A DNA stretch of 38,045 nt from Acephala macrosclerotiorum (Eukaryota; Ascomycota; Leotiomycetes; Helotiales; Mollisiaceae). Below are positions 10,072 through 21,357 of the stretch, piece by piece. Below the pieces are notes generated by a model. It saw only the letters and a program-made list of their open reading frames with translations, did no database searches and was not told the DNA's origin. Every line of letters begins with the position of its first letter. Position 1 is the first letter of the stretch. The DNA is taken from NCBI GenBank assembly GCA_014904845.1, contig MU119614.1:1-38045 (forward strand), in the 5' to 3' direction. Both the position numbers and the translations under genes were made by a program.

Positions 10072-11426
10072 TCACGAACTCATCTCCTTCACACCATTCT
10101 GCATCGCCAAAATATGACTCCAATCATAACTATCCTCCCCGGCACTCCAAGCAAACACTCCACCTAACCCCCTCGCTTTCACAATATCTGTAAATTTCCG
10201 AGTGATAAGTTCCGCTGTGTCCCAAGTCCAGAAAAGGTTATTGGCACTATCGTAGTAGTATTGCCCACCCTCAGATTCATCAGTGATACCATTGGCCATG
10301 GCCTTCGTAAAATCATCCGAGATGCTAGTACTAGTACAAGTTCCCTGCGAATAAGCAGACAAACAACTCGTGCCGCAGTAATTGGATGTAGTGCCACAGT
10401 ATCCGTACGCGGAACAGCATGCACCGCTAGGACAGAAATACCCAACGCTAGCACCGCATGAGCCATCTGGTGATTCGGTCAAGTTTGCAGGAGCGGAAAC
10501 GTAGTTCGCGGTCTCGAAAGTCATGGCGCCGGATTTTCCTGTGTCACTTCCGTCTGGGTTTTCGAGAAGGACGGTTGTGCATCCAAGTCCGTTCGAGCAC
10601 GGATAGGCGGGGTCGGTGGTGAAGTATTTAGCGTAGAACGCTATTCCGAGATTGGCTTTCGCAGGAGGAAGGCAGAGAACGTCGAGGTAGTGATTTATGG
10701 TTGTCAAGGAGCCGTTTACGGAGGTGTGGTGGGAAGTGATGTTATCGCGACGATTCATGAGGTCGTATGTCATGATATTGACGAAATCGACACTCTCCCA
10801 GATCTTAGGTGCTTGTTCGGGTGTGAAAGCTATCATGTCTACAATCTTGCCAGGGGTGGCGATTGAGAGAAGCTTGTCGCCGATGGCGAATTTGATTGCT
10901 GCCAAAAGGAGGGGATACGTTTCGATCTCAGAGGTCTTCTCAGAATTGGGTGTTTGGCGGTAGTCTTCGCCGTTTCCGCCGGGGTATTCCCAATCGATGT
11001 CAACGCCGTCGAAGCCGTGGGTGATGAGCATGGCGGCAACGTTGCTGGCGTAGAGGGCTCGAGACTCTTCGGTGGCGGCTCCTTGACTGAAGCCAGCTGT
11101 GTCGCCCCAGCCGCCGATGGCGATCATGAGCTTTGCGTTGGGGTCGAAGCGAGAGCGCATGGTAGAGACGGATTCGAAGGGTGTGTAGTTACCGGCTGGG
11201 CTGGTGGTAAAGAGGGATGAGTTGGCGAAGGCCATGACCACCGTGTCGATGCCGGCAGTCACTGTGTTGTTTGGCAGAGTGGTGAGATGGTACTAAACTT
11301 ATCAGCAGGTGCTATGGAAACTCTGGGTGGAGAACTTACCTGATCGACGTACATAGCATAGCGAGCCTGGGCGCCTTGCAGTGCTACAAGCCCGAAGGCG
11401 AGGCTGGGTTTGAGAGAGAACTGCAT
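10072..11426 (-). CDS. Secreted GH18 chitinase with internal CBM18
   Basis: Two exons, 11340-11426 and 10072-11292, separated by a 47-nt intron in phase 0, give 435 aa. The ATG at 11426 begins a signal peptide (MQFSLKPSLAFGLVALQGAQA), followed by RYAMYVDQYH. GH18 retaining chitinases hydrolyse beta-1,4-GlcNAc chains; the substrate motif AIGGW (about 87-91) and the catalytic DGVDIDWEYPG (Glu near 131, DxxDxDxE complete) are both present, then the MTYDL motif near 203-207, and WSAGEDS near the C-terminus. Between the Tyr-containing AFYAKYF segment and the WTWDTAELI segment sits a cysteine-rich chitin-binding type-1 module (CBM18) at about 304-348 (CGASVGYFCPSGACCSAYGY...), so the binding module interrupts the barrel instead of preceding it. 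A role in hyphal wall remodelling, mycoparasitism or nutrition is possible. Confidence 0.92.
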
Positions 11427-11705
11427 GGCGAAAGTATTATAGTAGGTAAAGTGAAGAGTGAAGAGTAGAGAAAGAAAATGTGCAAATAAATGAGTGAATA
11501 AATGAGCGACAGAAAATTATATTCTCGACTGGTGGTAGAGGCCAAGTGCGGCAAGATCCCTTCTTATACCATTACCATTGTAAAGTTCGCATGCTAACGA
11601 TCGTCAAACCCGAAAACTTTATTGGGATCGCGACGCGCATTCAAAGTTTGCCCGAGATGAAGTGGAGATACAAACCGCATGTTTTTTCTCCTTGGCCCTC
11701 CTCCT

Positions 11706-12044
11706 TGAGGGGTTAAAGGAGTAAAACAAGAAGGCCAAGAACCACTGAGCCACTTTAGGATAGTGGACGAAGATTTCCGGACGGATGACGTCAAAAGGGG
11801 GTTTAAAGTTCTAAACGAAACAATCATAACCCTAATTCAGCACCATTCGGCACTTGCGGAGATGATGAACAGGTACCGAGCCAGAGGAGACAAGGATATG
11901 GCCAAAATATTGATCACGTGCTTTTGGTGCATCGCGAATGATGATTTGCAAGAGATCATGAACCTGCAGCGAATAATGAATACAGCGTTGGTTCAAGATG
12001 CCAGAAAGCTTAAATGTGTAAGAAAGAAAATCGAGACAGAGTGA
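11706..12044 (+). other. Orphan helical open frame without an ATG
   Basis: An open frame of about 112 codons runs from a stop near 11706 to TGA at 12042-12044. It reads like a real alpha-helical peptide (LNETIITLIQHHSALAEMMN, then ARGDKDMAKILITCFWCIAN), but the only ATGs are internal, and I find no convincing upstream exon. It may be the tail of a decayed gene, or a gene whose first exon I cannot place. No family recognised. Confidence 0.25.
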
Positions 12045-13547
12045 GGGTAATGAGCCTGTATCCGGATTCGGATCCAAGGTCGTTCCGTTCGGGAGTGGGA
12101 AGTTGGAGCCTTCCGCTCAATATCTGGGGCCAGATGATAATGCATTTTCGAAATTGAATGAATGGGGACAGAATCTTTGCAAGTCCTTAAAGTGAAATTG
12201 TCACGACAGGCTCGCATATTGAGGCGCGGAGAAAGGAGAGGGGATAATACGGAGAATGGAAAATGAGTGCAGCTTGGCGCTGTTTTGCGCCAATCCGAAA
12301 TGGGGAACGCTTCAAGGTCACGCTTCCCCCAGGGAACGACAATACTTTCATCTCCTTCTCTCCTTCTTATCCTCATCAACATAGACACCGCGCAACGATT
12401 ATCGACACAGCTCCGCGAATCTTTTACATATCCACACCGCAAGTGAGAAAGATTTCGCCAACCGAGAGTCGAGACTGCATTTAGAGATGTGAATCCAGCG
12501 CTCTAACAATCTTCAGAATCGTTAGTACTGTCGGATCGGCTTTGCGCATTGTGCCGCAAAGCCGTGCAGAAAAGCACAGAGGCTTGAGGATCGCCAGATG
12601 ATGCGTCCGGCCCAGGAGCAAGATCGCCGTCGTCTGGGTTAGAGATGCAGTGAAGCAATGTGGCTTTCGCTTCCTGACTAGATCCAGAATGTGGAGTGTC
12701 ATGTTTTGGCCATCTACCAGAGGTGTAAGTAAGCACTTCGTTAATTGGGCTCTTGAATACATCACGATAAGAAAAATGAGGAGATCTTGTGATCTTCGAT
12801 TTATGGTTAATATCACGAGCACGTGAGCCCGGTAGCTATGAATGTTCCATGATTTATGGATTTAGCCCAAAGGCGACACCCAGCATTCTGAGGGTCGGTT
12901 TCTTATGTTTCGATCAATTCCTGCCAAGGGTTCGGTCGTGTTCATCTCAGCGCAGCGTTGTAGTAAAGTAATCTGGATTCTCGAGGCTGTGCTTTGATTT
13001 TTCTCGTCTTGCCTCTGTTCCGACAGTTCTCGTCGAAACGGCCTCAACTGTAGCGTTTGTTGGAGTGAGAACAATTCATTGATGTTGGACTGGAAAAGAA
13101 TTGGCTACCCAAGTGGCTCGACTTCCATCCTGTCTTGCCATCGGCACCTATCCGAGGCAATCAAGTGTAGTGGCGGTAATCTGTCCTCAACATTTTGTTG
13201 CACGATCTTGATACTGCTGAGACTCGAACCTGGTGGAAAAAGCCGCAGGGAAACACAAGTGATGCTTTGCATACGCCTTAGGGAACGCACATATTCGCAG
13301 TGTCACATATGCTGCACCACCATTCTGTGGGTAGCCAATCACTTCCCTCAATTGAGCGCATTTTTAATCAAGGCATCACAAGAATTCTTATCGCCCCTCG
13401 GGCGTTAAGCCGAGTTAGCTGATGTGAGATGGGATGGGGAAGACTTGATGGACTCGGGCACGATTAATCGTACCTGTGTTCGAGGAACAAAATGTCTTGA
13501 CTTCGTCACTGTGCCAACTTCTCTTCTAGATCTCTAGACTCAGTGCA
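12045..13547. other. Intergenic, no supportable gene
   Basis: No frame here has a recognisable motif. The last 100 bases form the leader of the MFS transporter gene, whose ATG at 13548 follows several in-frame stops. Confidence 0.45.
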
Positions 13548-15897
13548 ATGGCCCCATTCGATCCTGAAGGTGATGGAAAGCTTCCTAGCAGCAGCAATGG
13601 CAGTTCCAGCTTTGGGGATTACTCCATCACGGAGGAGACTTCACTGCTCTCCTCTGAGTCAAAGCCTGTCTCTCCCACCTATCACTCGACGGAAGCTACA
13701 GACGATGATGTATCTGATATCGACGCTGGAATCCGAGATGAAAAGGAGATGGGGAAGTCCGTTCTAGGCATACTCAGTCTGCTCATGATTGGTAAGATCT
13801 CCAATGCGTTCAATGCTTGTCGCTGCTAACTCAATGATCAGGCGTTTTCGTTGGAAGTGCAGACAGCACCCTCGTCCTGGCAACGACGGATACGATAGCC
13901 TCGGAGTTTGGGTCTCTCGGTTTAGGAAGTTGGCTCTCAACAAGCTATCTCCTCTCAATGTGTGCATTTCAGCCACTGATGGGAAAGCTCAGCGACATCT
14001 ACGGACGGAAGATAGTGCTGATTGTTGGATATACTAACTTCGCCATCGGCAGTCTGCTATGGTAATTCCCATCCGGCCCCTACCAGAACAGAGAGCCTTC
14101 ACTGACGCCATTCCAGCGGAGTCGGCGAAACCCTAGGCGTCGTAATACTGGGACGAGTGATCTGTGGTCTCGGCGCCGCGTCGATGACACTGATCGTCTC
14201 TCTTGTCATCACCGGTCAGCCATTCCACTTTCTTCTTCAAAAACCCCCTTCATCCAATTCTTCTCTTCCTCCCAACTCTCCAGCCCAACTGACAAACCAC
14301 ATCAGACCTCGTACCCCTCCTGAAAGTAGCCTTCTGGCGATCCTATATGAACGTCGTAATGACCATCGGCCGCGCAGCCGGCGGCCCCATCGGCGGCCTC
14401 CTCGCAGACTCAATCGGCTGGCGCTGGTCCTTTGCAGGGCAAGCACCCCTCCTCATCATAGCAATCGTCATCGTCTATTTCTTCCTTCCCAACACCAAGA
14501 AATCCTCTCCTTCAGTCCTTCCTGGACCTCAAGATAAGTACTCGAGATTGAAACGGATTGATTTTGTGGGGAGTGTGCTGTTGGCTGCTGCTATTGTGTT
14601 GTTGCTCGGTGCGTTGAGTTTGGCGGGGCAGAGCTTGCCGCCTTTGCATCCGATTATTCTTGGGAGTGTGGCGGGGAGTGTGGTGCTTTTTGTGCTGTTT
14701 AGGGTTTGGGAGGTTAAGTTTGCGCATGAGCCGGTTTTCCCGCCTGGATTGCTGATTCAGAGGGATATCATTACGCCGTATGCGATTGTTGCGTTGTTGC
14801 TTGGAGCTCAATATGCTGTGAGTTTCTGTCACCCGTCATTCTTGTAGGGTCTGATGTTGTTGCTAACGGTCTTGTAATGTGTGATAGGTCATCTTCTTCA
14901 TTCCTCTATACGTACGTCTCGACTGGCCCTCTTACCCTTCCCCCTCACTCCTCTCCCTTCCTCCTCATCCCTTCCATAACTAACAACCGCCCCATAGTTC
15001 CGCATCTCCCTCAACGAATCCGTCGCCCTAGCCGGAACGCGCATGTTTCCCGCCGTCCTTGGTAACACCCTCGGCGGACTCTTTGGCGGCCTCCTAATCG
15101 CTCGTACCGGCTACTACAAAACAATAACCATCGTTGGCTCTGCTTTGGGGGCTTTGTGTTATCTGGTGTTGATATTGAGGTGGACGGGGAATACGGGGTG
15201 GTTGGAGACGATGGAGATTGTGCCGGGAGGTTTTGGGTTGGGGATTTGTTTGAGTAGTGAGTTCTTCCTTCTTTCTCTTTTCCTCTTCACCGTTCCCAGG
15301 TTTGGATTTAGAAGGGAGTGACGGGGAGCAAGGTGATGAGAAGGGATGATTGCTAACGAATAACAGGTGCATTTATAGCCCTAACATCCGGCCTCGAAAA
15401 ACGAAAAGACGACACAGGAGGAGGTGGTGGCCAAAGTAAAGATATGGCAAGCGCAACAAGTGGATTCTTCGTCATGATTCCTCTAGGCCTGATTTTAGGC
15501 ATCGCGGTTGCTAGTAGTGTGCAGGTTGGGACGAATCAGGTGTTGCTTACTGATGCTTTGAAGGGGTTTGATGGTGCTGAGGCTGTGGGTTCTTCCCTTT
15601 CACTCGTCTTCCTCTAGTTTTAAATTGGGTGCGGTGAGATAGGACTGACTAATGTAGATCCTCGATGCTGTCTCGACGGATGTTAATAGGATCTGGGAAT
15701 TGGAAGAGCCGTTGAGAAGCATTGTGGTGAATTGCTATGTGCAGAGCTTTAGGTGGGGCTTTGGTAAGTTTTTATGGTTTCCTTGTGTTGAGATGGAAAA
15801 AAGAGTCTGATGGGTGATGATAGGTGTATCGCTTGTAGCTGCGGCGATTGCGACGATATTATCGCTTTTAATCCGAGAATATCCCCTGAGGAAGTGA
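13548..15897 (+). CDS. MFS transporter, DHA2 / vacuolar amino-acid (Vba/Fnx) type
   Basis: Nine exons (13548-13791, 13842-14061, 14117-14214, 14306-14817, 14888-14911, 14998-15256, 15367-15584, 15658-15763, 15824-15897) join without a frame break to 584 aa. The first 75 residues are a Ser/Asp/Glu-rich cytosolic tail with an acidic dileucine signal (EETSLL), common in vacuolar membrane proteins. Then come about 14 hydrophobic helices. MFS motif A is PLMGKLSDIYGRK in the loop between helices 2 and 3; GRAAGGPIGG matches the drug:H+ antiporter motif C. The stretch LGSWLSTSYLLSMCAFQPL resembles Vba1/Fnx1-type vacuolar basic amino-acid importers, so that is the best guess; a multidrug exporter is the alternative. 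Exon 5 is only 24 nt (VIFFIPLY). The gene converges on the minus-strand 7-TM gene, 350 bp away. Confidence 0.88.
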
Positions 15898-16248
15898 AGC
15901 GGAATTTCGGGGTAACAGTGGATAGGAGAGGCGTAATGTCCGGGGCGCTAACGGAACGAGGAGGAAGTCCTTAGGGGATGGGGTGGGATCGAGCTGGCGT
16001 GACATTGAGATCTGTATTATTATTGTATTTTACAGCGCTCGGTTGGGTTGACGGGCCTTAATGCTCTGTGTGCATGTTTGTTGTACTAATTAGAGATCGG
16101 TGTTCTGAATTAAAGAAGAAAAAAAGTGCTTTCGTGAATGAGCAGTTCGAAGCTTCGATGTAGCTTGGGAGTGTTCCCCGATCGTGCACTAGCAATTTCC
16201 AGTGATGAGGGCTTCTGATTGTTCTATGCTATACCTGTTTGCCATGCT
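15898..16248. other. Short convergent intergenic region
   Basis: About 350 bp between the 3' ends of two converging genes. It must hold both polyadenylation regions. I see no gene or RNA. Confidence 0.5.
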
Positions 16249-17257
16249 CTATGTCTTGAACATCCATTTCACCCAGTTCGGAAAATCAGTTCCTCTAGGA
16301 TCAAAAAACAATGCATACGCCAGAATCCCAAACACCACATTCGCCAAGAAAACAACGGCATAATGCCATGCACCCGTATCTAAGAAATAAATCCCATCTA
16401 GATCCGGAAACGCCACGCAAAGCCATTTACTTAACGTCATATGCCTCTCCAAGAACCTTCCTAGGCCAAGGACCTCCGGTCCTAGAGCGAGTGCCAAAGC
16501 TATGCAAACTGGAACCACAGATATGAAGAGAAGGTTGACTGCGAGGGACAGCGAAGGGTTATGCTGCAGAGAATCGGAGCGAAAAAACGGTGTCCAGAGC
16601 AAACCCGTCCAAGCAAGGATGGTGAAGCCCACGAAAGAGTACCCGGTGTATGTGGCGAGTTCTGGCATCTCTGGGGCATTGTCGTGTTCTTCTGCAGAAA
16701 ATGGAGCGATGATTGATAGATAAAGCAGCAATTCGCCCAACACCCAGTCTGCCAGGAATATAAAACCGATTACTTGAGTCCACGGCGTGCCCTTGAAGCC
16801 TACAAGGAGTATCGACAGTGGCAGAGGCCCAAGGACGAAGAACAACCATCGCAACCAAGCCCGCTGGGCCAAAGCATGAAACTTCTCATCCGGCACAGGT
16901 GCAGAAAATCTCTCAGACAGCAGAAGTGTAATACCCGTCGATATATCTACCGAATATCTTGTACATATGAATATTGGGTATAGAAGGACGAAGAGGAGGT
17001 CGTAGACACACATCAGCGGGGAGCTGATGAGGTATGTTCGTCGGAGTCTATGGTGTCCGCAGAGTCGCCCGGCAGGCTGTGCCATGGTATTGATGGCCAG
17101 GACGAAGAGGATGAAGGCGCATAGAGGCCATGGTACCTCTATCTCGTGTTGGGAGGAGCTGGTTGGTGGGGCTTGAACTGCTGCTGTTGAAGAGGTCAAT
17201 CACTGCTAACTTGCCTGGAAGGCAACATACCCATCTTTGAATACCCTCAACAATCAT
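16249..17257 (-). CDS. Seven-transmembrane protein of unknown function
   Basis: The frame is open from 17199 down to the stop at 16249 (about 316 codons) with seven strongly hydrophobic segments, starting at WPLCAFILFVLAINTMA and ending at YAVVFLANVVFGILAYALFF; the C-terminus is FPNWVKWMFKT. The frame has no ATG at its upstream end and an in-frame TGA stands at 17202-17200, so a small first exon is likely. One solution is ATG at 17257, donor GTATTC after 13 nt, and an acceptor at CAACAG inside the poly-Ser stretch near 17183 (61-nt intron). A better donor (GTAAGT) lies near 17275 but does not give the needed phase from the ATGs I tested. I do not recognise the family; the pattern is that of lineage-restricted fungal integral membrane proteins. 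Confidence 0.7.
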
Positions 17258-17696
17258 CCGCCATCAACTTACAGAAGAGAATGTGGTGCTCCAGTCCATC
17301 GTAGGACCGGGCCGTATATAGGTCGCCATGTGAGACCTCGTACACCTGCTTGGTGAGACATTTTCAAAAAGCAAAGATGGGAGGGTCACAAGGAAAGGTG
17401 GAATTGAAAATCGGACACTTGCCCTCGATCAGCAGCTCAATGTGTATTGAACTGCGACCTGACTTGACCTTGGTGCATTTTCAAATACTCGTCGATGGCA
17501 CTTGACTAGAAATGATGGACGTGCATTTTGGGAGAGAGGATTTATTGGATGTAGCTCGTGCCATCCGAAAGAAGCTTAGCTTAGCCGCATCCACCTTGAA
17601 GACAAAACTTCAGACGACATTCAAGTCTCAAACATCAAGGAACTTTCAAACTGGTCGATCGCCTTGCGACCAAGTATCGCGATCCTCTGCGATGTC
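17258..17696. other. Divergent intergenic region
   Basis: About 440 bp between the 5' ends of the 7-TM gene (-) and the probable mitochondrial protein gene (+). It would carry both promoters. A short plus frame at 17512-17700 overlaps the downstream start and shows no motif. Confidence 0.4.
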
Positions 17697-18725
17697 ATGA
17701 GCCTTCATACCTGTGTTAGGATACTGCCCAAGGCATCCTACGCAGGCCGAACCTCCTTCCTCACTCAACAATGTCGTTCCATCTTCCTAATGACCGAGAC
17801 CTTCGGCGGCAAGAAAAAGAACTCGGACGACAGCGAAATCCTTGATATTGTCCCATTCAAGAACTTCAAACCTCCTGAGAAATGCATCATCGACCTTCAC
17901 TATGTCTTTCCCGCCAAAGACAGACGACGAACGACTCTCCACTCCGCCATGAACTTCAACATCAACCCAGGATGGCTCCTCTCCCCAAAAGAGACCGCGG
18001 ACTCCACCGAATGCCCACAATACAAGATGAAGTCCCTCATTACAAATAAGCTACAAGTGAATGCACTACAGAGGCCAGGAAAGGGGTCAATGAGATCGAA
18101 AATCTTCAAATTCAGCTCGAAGACCTCGCAGCACACATTCATCGAATTGATGGCCCTTATGTGGCATCACTTGAACAACAGACAAGTAGTAGAAGTGCAG
18201 GTACAGCTGAGTCGGAACAGGGGAAATCGACGAGTTGGAGCACTTGAGAGCATGTTTGATAAGAAACTGCACTTGCGACCAGATGTTATGTTAAAAGCTA
18301 TGCCAGAGAACTGTGGCATTGTGGTGGATCCCCAGACGGATCAACATGGTGCTGTATGCTGGGTATTCGGACCTCCGCATGTCGATAAGAAAGGGAGGGT
18401 TTCTCCGCCAAACAACCAGACGCATAAGCTGTATAAGAGACGAGAGAAGGCACTTGCGGAACTGGGTGCTGTTCGAGGGGAGATAATTCAGAGTATCGAA
18501 GGGCTTGTTGATAAGAGCACGCAAGAGACGTTATTGGGAGACACCAACGAACTTGCTGACGTCCCGACTATTAGCACTGGACCAATAGACTGGGCGTCGA
18601 AAATGGGGAAACACAGCCGACGGGCATTGGAGGAAGCTTTGAAAGAAAGAGCGAGACAGCGAACTTTGCGGCAGCAATTGAAGGAGCGCTTTCAGCAAAG
18701 GCTACCCAAAAGAGAACGAGAGTAG
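17697..18725 (+). CDS. Probable mitochondrial protein, IF3-like C-terminal region possible
   Basis: Intronless, 342 aa from the first ATG at 17697; the frame is open a little further upstream but only through non-ATG codons. The N-terminus (MSLHTCVRILPKASYAGRTS...) is basic, hydroxylated and free of acidic residues, like a mitochondrial presequence. The middle (SKIFKFSSKTSQHTFIELMA, then RQVVEVQVQLSRN) has the alpha/beta rhythm of the C-terminal domain of translation initiation factor 3, and the last 90 residues are a basic coiled region (RRALEEALKERARQRTLRQQ). I could not match it to a known family with confidence. A mitochondrial ribosome- or RNA-related role is an inference. Confidence 0.65.
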   Translation: MSLHTCVRILPKASYAGRTSFLTQQCRSIFLMTETFGGKKKNSDDSEILDIVPFKNFKPPEKCIIDLHYVFPAKDRRRTTLHSAMNFNINPGWLLSPKETADSTECPQYKMKSLITNKLQVNALQRPGKGSMRSKIFKFSSKTSQHTFIELMALMWHHLNNRQVVEVQVQLSRNRGNRRVGALESMFDKKLHLRPDVMLKAMPENCGIVVDPQTDQHGAVCWVFGPPHVDKKGRVSPPNNQTHKLYKRREKALAELGAVRGEIIQSIEGLVDKSTQETLLGDTNELADVPTISTGPIDWASKMGKHSRRALEEALKERARQRTLRQQLKERFQQRLPKRERE

Positions 18726-19735
18726 AACCTTCTCCATTTCCAGAGATTTGACCAGGTCCAAAAAAGGCATGTGGATATTGGGTGAATTTCACTTTACATT
18801 GCTGGTTTCGTGTGCTGGACTTATCACTCTCCCTATTTGGCCACTCCGTTGCATATTCTATGCTTGTCTGAAAGCATAGCTTTTGTTTCTGAACCATTTT
18901 GCTAGAGAATGTCGGACCAGCGTGTCGAACTTTGATTCTGGAAGTTAGAACTAGAAAACAGAAATACTTGAGTCTATGCTTTAGACCCGCATTGGACAAT
19001 GTCTTTGACTTGTCTTCGGGAGCCCAAGTGGGGTTCATTCTCATGTTCCTAGATCTGGCAATATGGAATATGTTTCTCCTCTGGCTTGCGACGCCTGAGT
19101 CTGCTTTGGGCAGCTTTCCCCTCTGGCTCAACGTTGAATGCGTTCAGTTTGGAAGCGGCAGTACTCAAAGGTTCAAGAAGATTGCAGCGCGAGGAAGTAA
19201 TATGCCAAACTTTAATGTTTCATTGAAAGGGTCACATTATAACTTGCTTATAAGATCATGGGGCGCGGAAAAGTTTGTTGGCCGTTCAGGTACCTTCACT
19301 GCTCGTGGCGGAGCTAAATAACTAGCCACCAAAGCATCATGTCCCTCCTAGCAGCCACCGTCGGACGCGTTTGGAGCAACCGGCAGCTAATCGCTCACCA
19401 GATCAAATTCTGACCACCTCTAGAACCCGTACTCTTCTGCCCGGCGATAATTACAATGTCAAGAAACTCTCCGGCACTGCCATTCCTACTCCACACAGAT
19501 TTCTCAAGAATGGTCAAGACATAGACGCGGGACAAGCCTCGGAAAACAATACACGTGATACAACTGGCTTCGACGATTTTCTGGCCGAAGACGAGACGCG
19601 TGCGCTGGACTCGAATCTGACGATATCCCGAATAACCCCCCTTCCGAGCCGATATCAGACGAAGCCAACTTCTACAACAAAATTACTTCACCACAACAAC
19701 GATCTATCGAGGAGGATCAACAGTCCATCAGCGAC
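18726..19735. other. Upstream region of the AT-hook gene, partly coding-like
   Basis: From 18726 to about 19338 I see nothing convincing. From about 19371 to 19620 one plus frame reads like disordered acidic protein (TTGFDDFLAEDETRALDS), then the coding appearance moves to the frame of the AT-hook gene from about 19615 (ESDDIPNNPPSEPISDEANF) and runs straight into its ATG at 19736. Either the real protein starts earlier and I am missing an intron, or there is a one-base frame change near 19610. Confidence 0.35.
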
Positions 19736-21357
19736 ATGGCTCCTGAACCCGAAGTTCCTCAAGTGACATTGAGGCGTGGCCCAGGACGACCTCGCAAGTC
19801 AGAATCAGCCTCAAGCTCAGCCTCTCCCGCAATGGCACCAAAGAAACTCCCCGCACAGAAAGACGCGCCGAAGGTGACCAAGGATGGTGGGATCAGAAAG
19901 ACTTCAGGCACCAAGTCAACTGGAACAGGGCCGAATATCAAACACGTCAAGCCTCCATTGTCAAAGGTAGACCCGCTGAAGGGCGGATTGAGCACGAAGC
20001 CTCCAGCCAAGCAGGGAGAGCGAGCAGGACCCAATATCAAGTACGTCAAGAAGCCATTGAGCCAAGAGGATCCAGTCAACAAAGGCCCTAGCAGACCTCC
20101 CAAATCAGGAATACCAGATCTCTTCGCGAAGTCGACAAAGGCTTTCAGTCAGCCTCCGGTATTGAACAACGTCAATGAAGTCGGCAAAACCCCAGCCAGA
20201 TCAACTTCGTCGAGGCCCGACGCGTCAAACACGAAGATTCCAGATGCAAAGAAGTCAGCACAAGCATCCAGTCAAGCTCGAGTCAAAGGAGGACAGTTCG
20301 CGTTCGAGCCTTCCAGGCAATCTAGCCCCAAGAAGAATCATGCGCGACCAGGTCCCCTTGCACCAGGTTTCGGATCGAAGAGCGACAAATTGTCCACTTC
20401 GATGTCCCAATTGCCAACCCCGCCTGCAATAGGTGTACCAGCGCAGCAAAATCAACCGTTTGCCTCGACGATGGCCCAGAAGATGTCTCAACGACCCCAG
20501 ACCCCTCAATTGCAAAACAATCCCCAATCTGCTTGGCAGTCCCAGAAGTCCCAACTACCTCGAACACCTCCTCCATTCCGAGAACGCCGCGATATTAAGG
20601 AGAAGCTAACTGTGTTCTCCCCACCCGTCGTCGGCGCCTTACAAGCACGACCAGAGTTTGGCTATATCACGGTCGGTGATACCGGCGTGCCTGTTGAAGA
20701 AGTCCATGCTTTCCTCCGCCGCTTCCTGAGACTTGTAACTATCCTACCCTCGTTACCTTTTGCCCATAGACTATGTGCGCCAACTGACTGGATCGTGTAC
20801 AGCAGGCCACAACCAACGACGGTAAACTAATCTACGAACCTGGCTCCCCAATTCACCAACAAACCCTAGACGGCCTCATCCACCTAACCATGAACTGGCA
20901 ATCTGCCCACAACCTCCACGCCTACGACCGCTTCACACTCTCCTACTGCGCCCAAAACGGCCGGAACGTCGGAACCGCCATCGTTTCTCGCGCTCTCGCC
21001 ACTAGACTCAGTAACCTCCTACTTCCAATCATGCAGTTCTTCGATAATCAAGCAAAGATGGCGCATCAGTCGATTGTTAAGGCGAGTGTGAAGGAACAGA
21101 AGCAGTTGGAGTTTGAGGGGGCGAGTAGTTGGGTTTGGGTGCAGATGATGGATAGGGAGTTCTTTAGGGAGGTGAGGGATAAGATTGTTGTGCTTGCGAG
21201 GGAGGAGAGGGCGAGAATTGATAGGGAGAGGGAAGAGAGGGAAAATGAGATGGCGTTGTGGGAGCTGCAGAAGCGGGTTGCATTTGTGGCGAGGATTAAT
21301 GGGAAGGATGGACGGATTGATGGGGAGTTGGTGGAGAGTTGGGATGATATGGATTGA
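19736..21357 (+). CDS. AT-hook, largely disordered nuclear protein
   Basis: Two exons, 19736-20734 and 20806-21357, with a 71-nt phase-0 intron (an acceptor 3 nt earlier would add one Gln), give 516 aa. A canonical AT-hook core (RRGPGRPRKSES) lies at about residues 13-24, so minor-groove DNA binding is likely. Residues 25-290 are Pro/Ser/Lys/Gln-rich and disordered, with an internal 33-residue-spaced duplication of GPNIKxVKxPLSxxDPxxxG (19928 and 20027). From about 300 a conserved-looking globular part begins (FGYITVGDTGVPVEEVHAFL), crossing the splice into GKLIYEPGSPIHQQTLDGLI, and ends in a charged coiled coil (REERARIDREREERENEMAL). I do not know the C-terminal family; a chromatin role is inferred only from the hook. 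The start may lie further upstream. Confidence 0.75.

Noticed and set aside
13195..13235. tRNA-like B box on the minus strand (GGTTCGAGTCTC)
   Set aside because: The flanking bases do not form a T-arm stem, and no A box or acceptor stem is present at the right distance.
4252..17257. A secondary-metabolite gene cluster containing the hydrolases and the transporter
   Set aside because: No backbone synthase, cytochrome P450 or pathway regulator is present; the neighbours look unrelated.
18899..19321. 140-codon plus-strand frame
   Set aside because: No domain, arbitrary composition, a minus frame over the same bases is equally open, and no splice link to the AT-hook gene.
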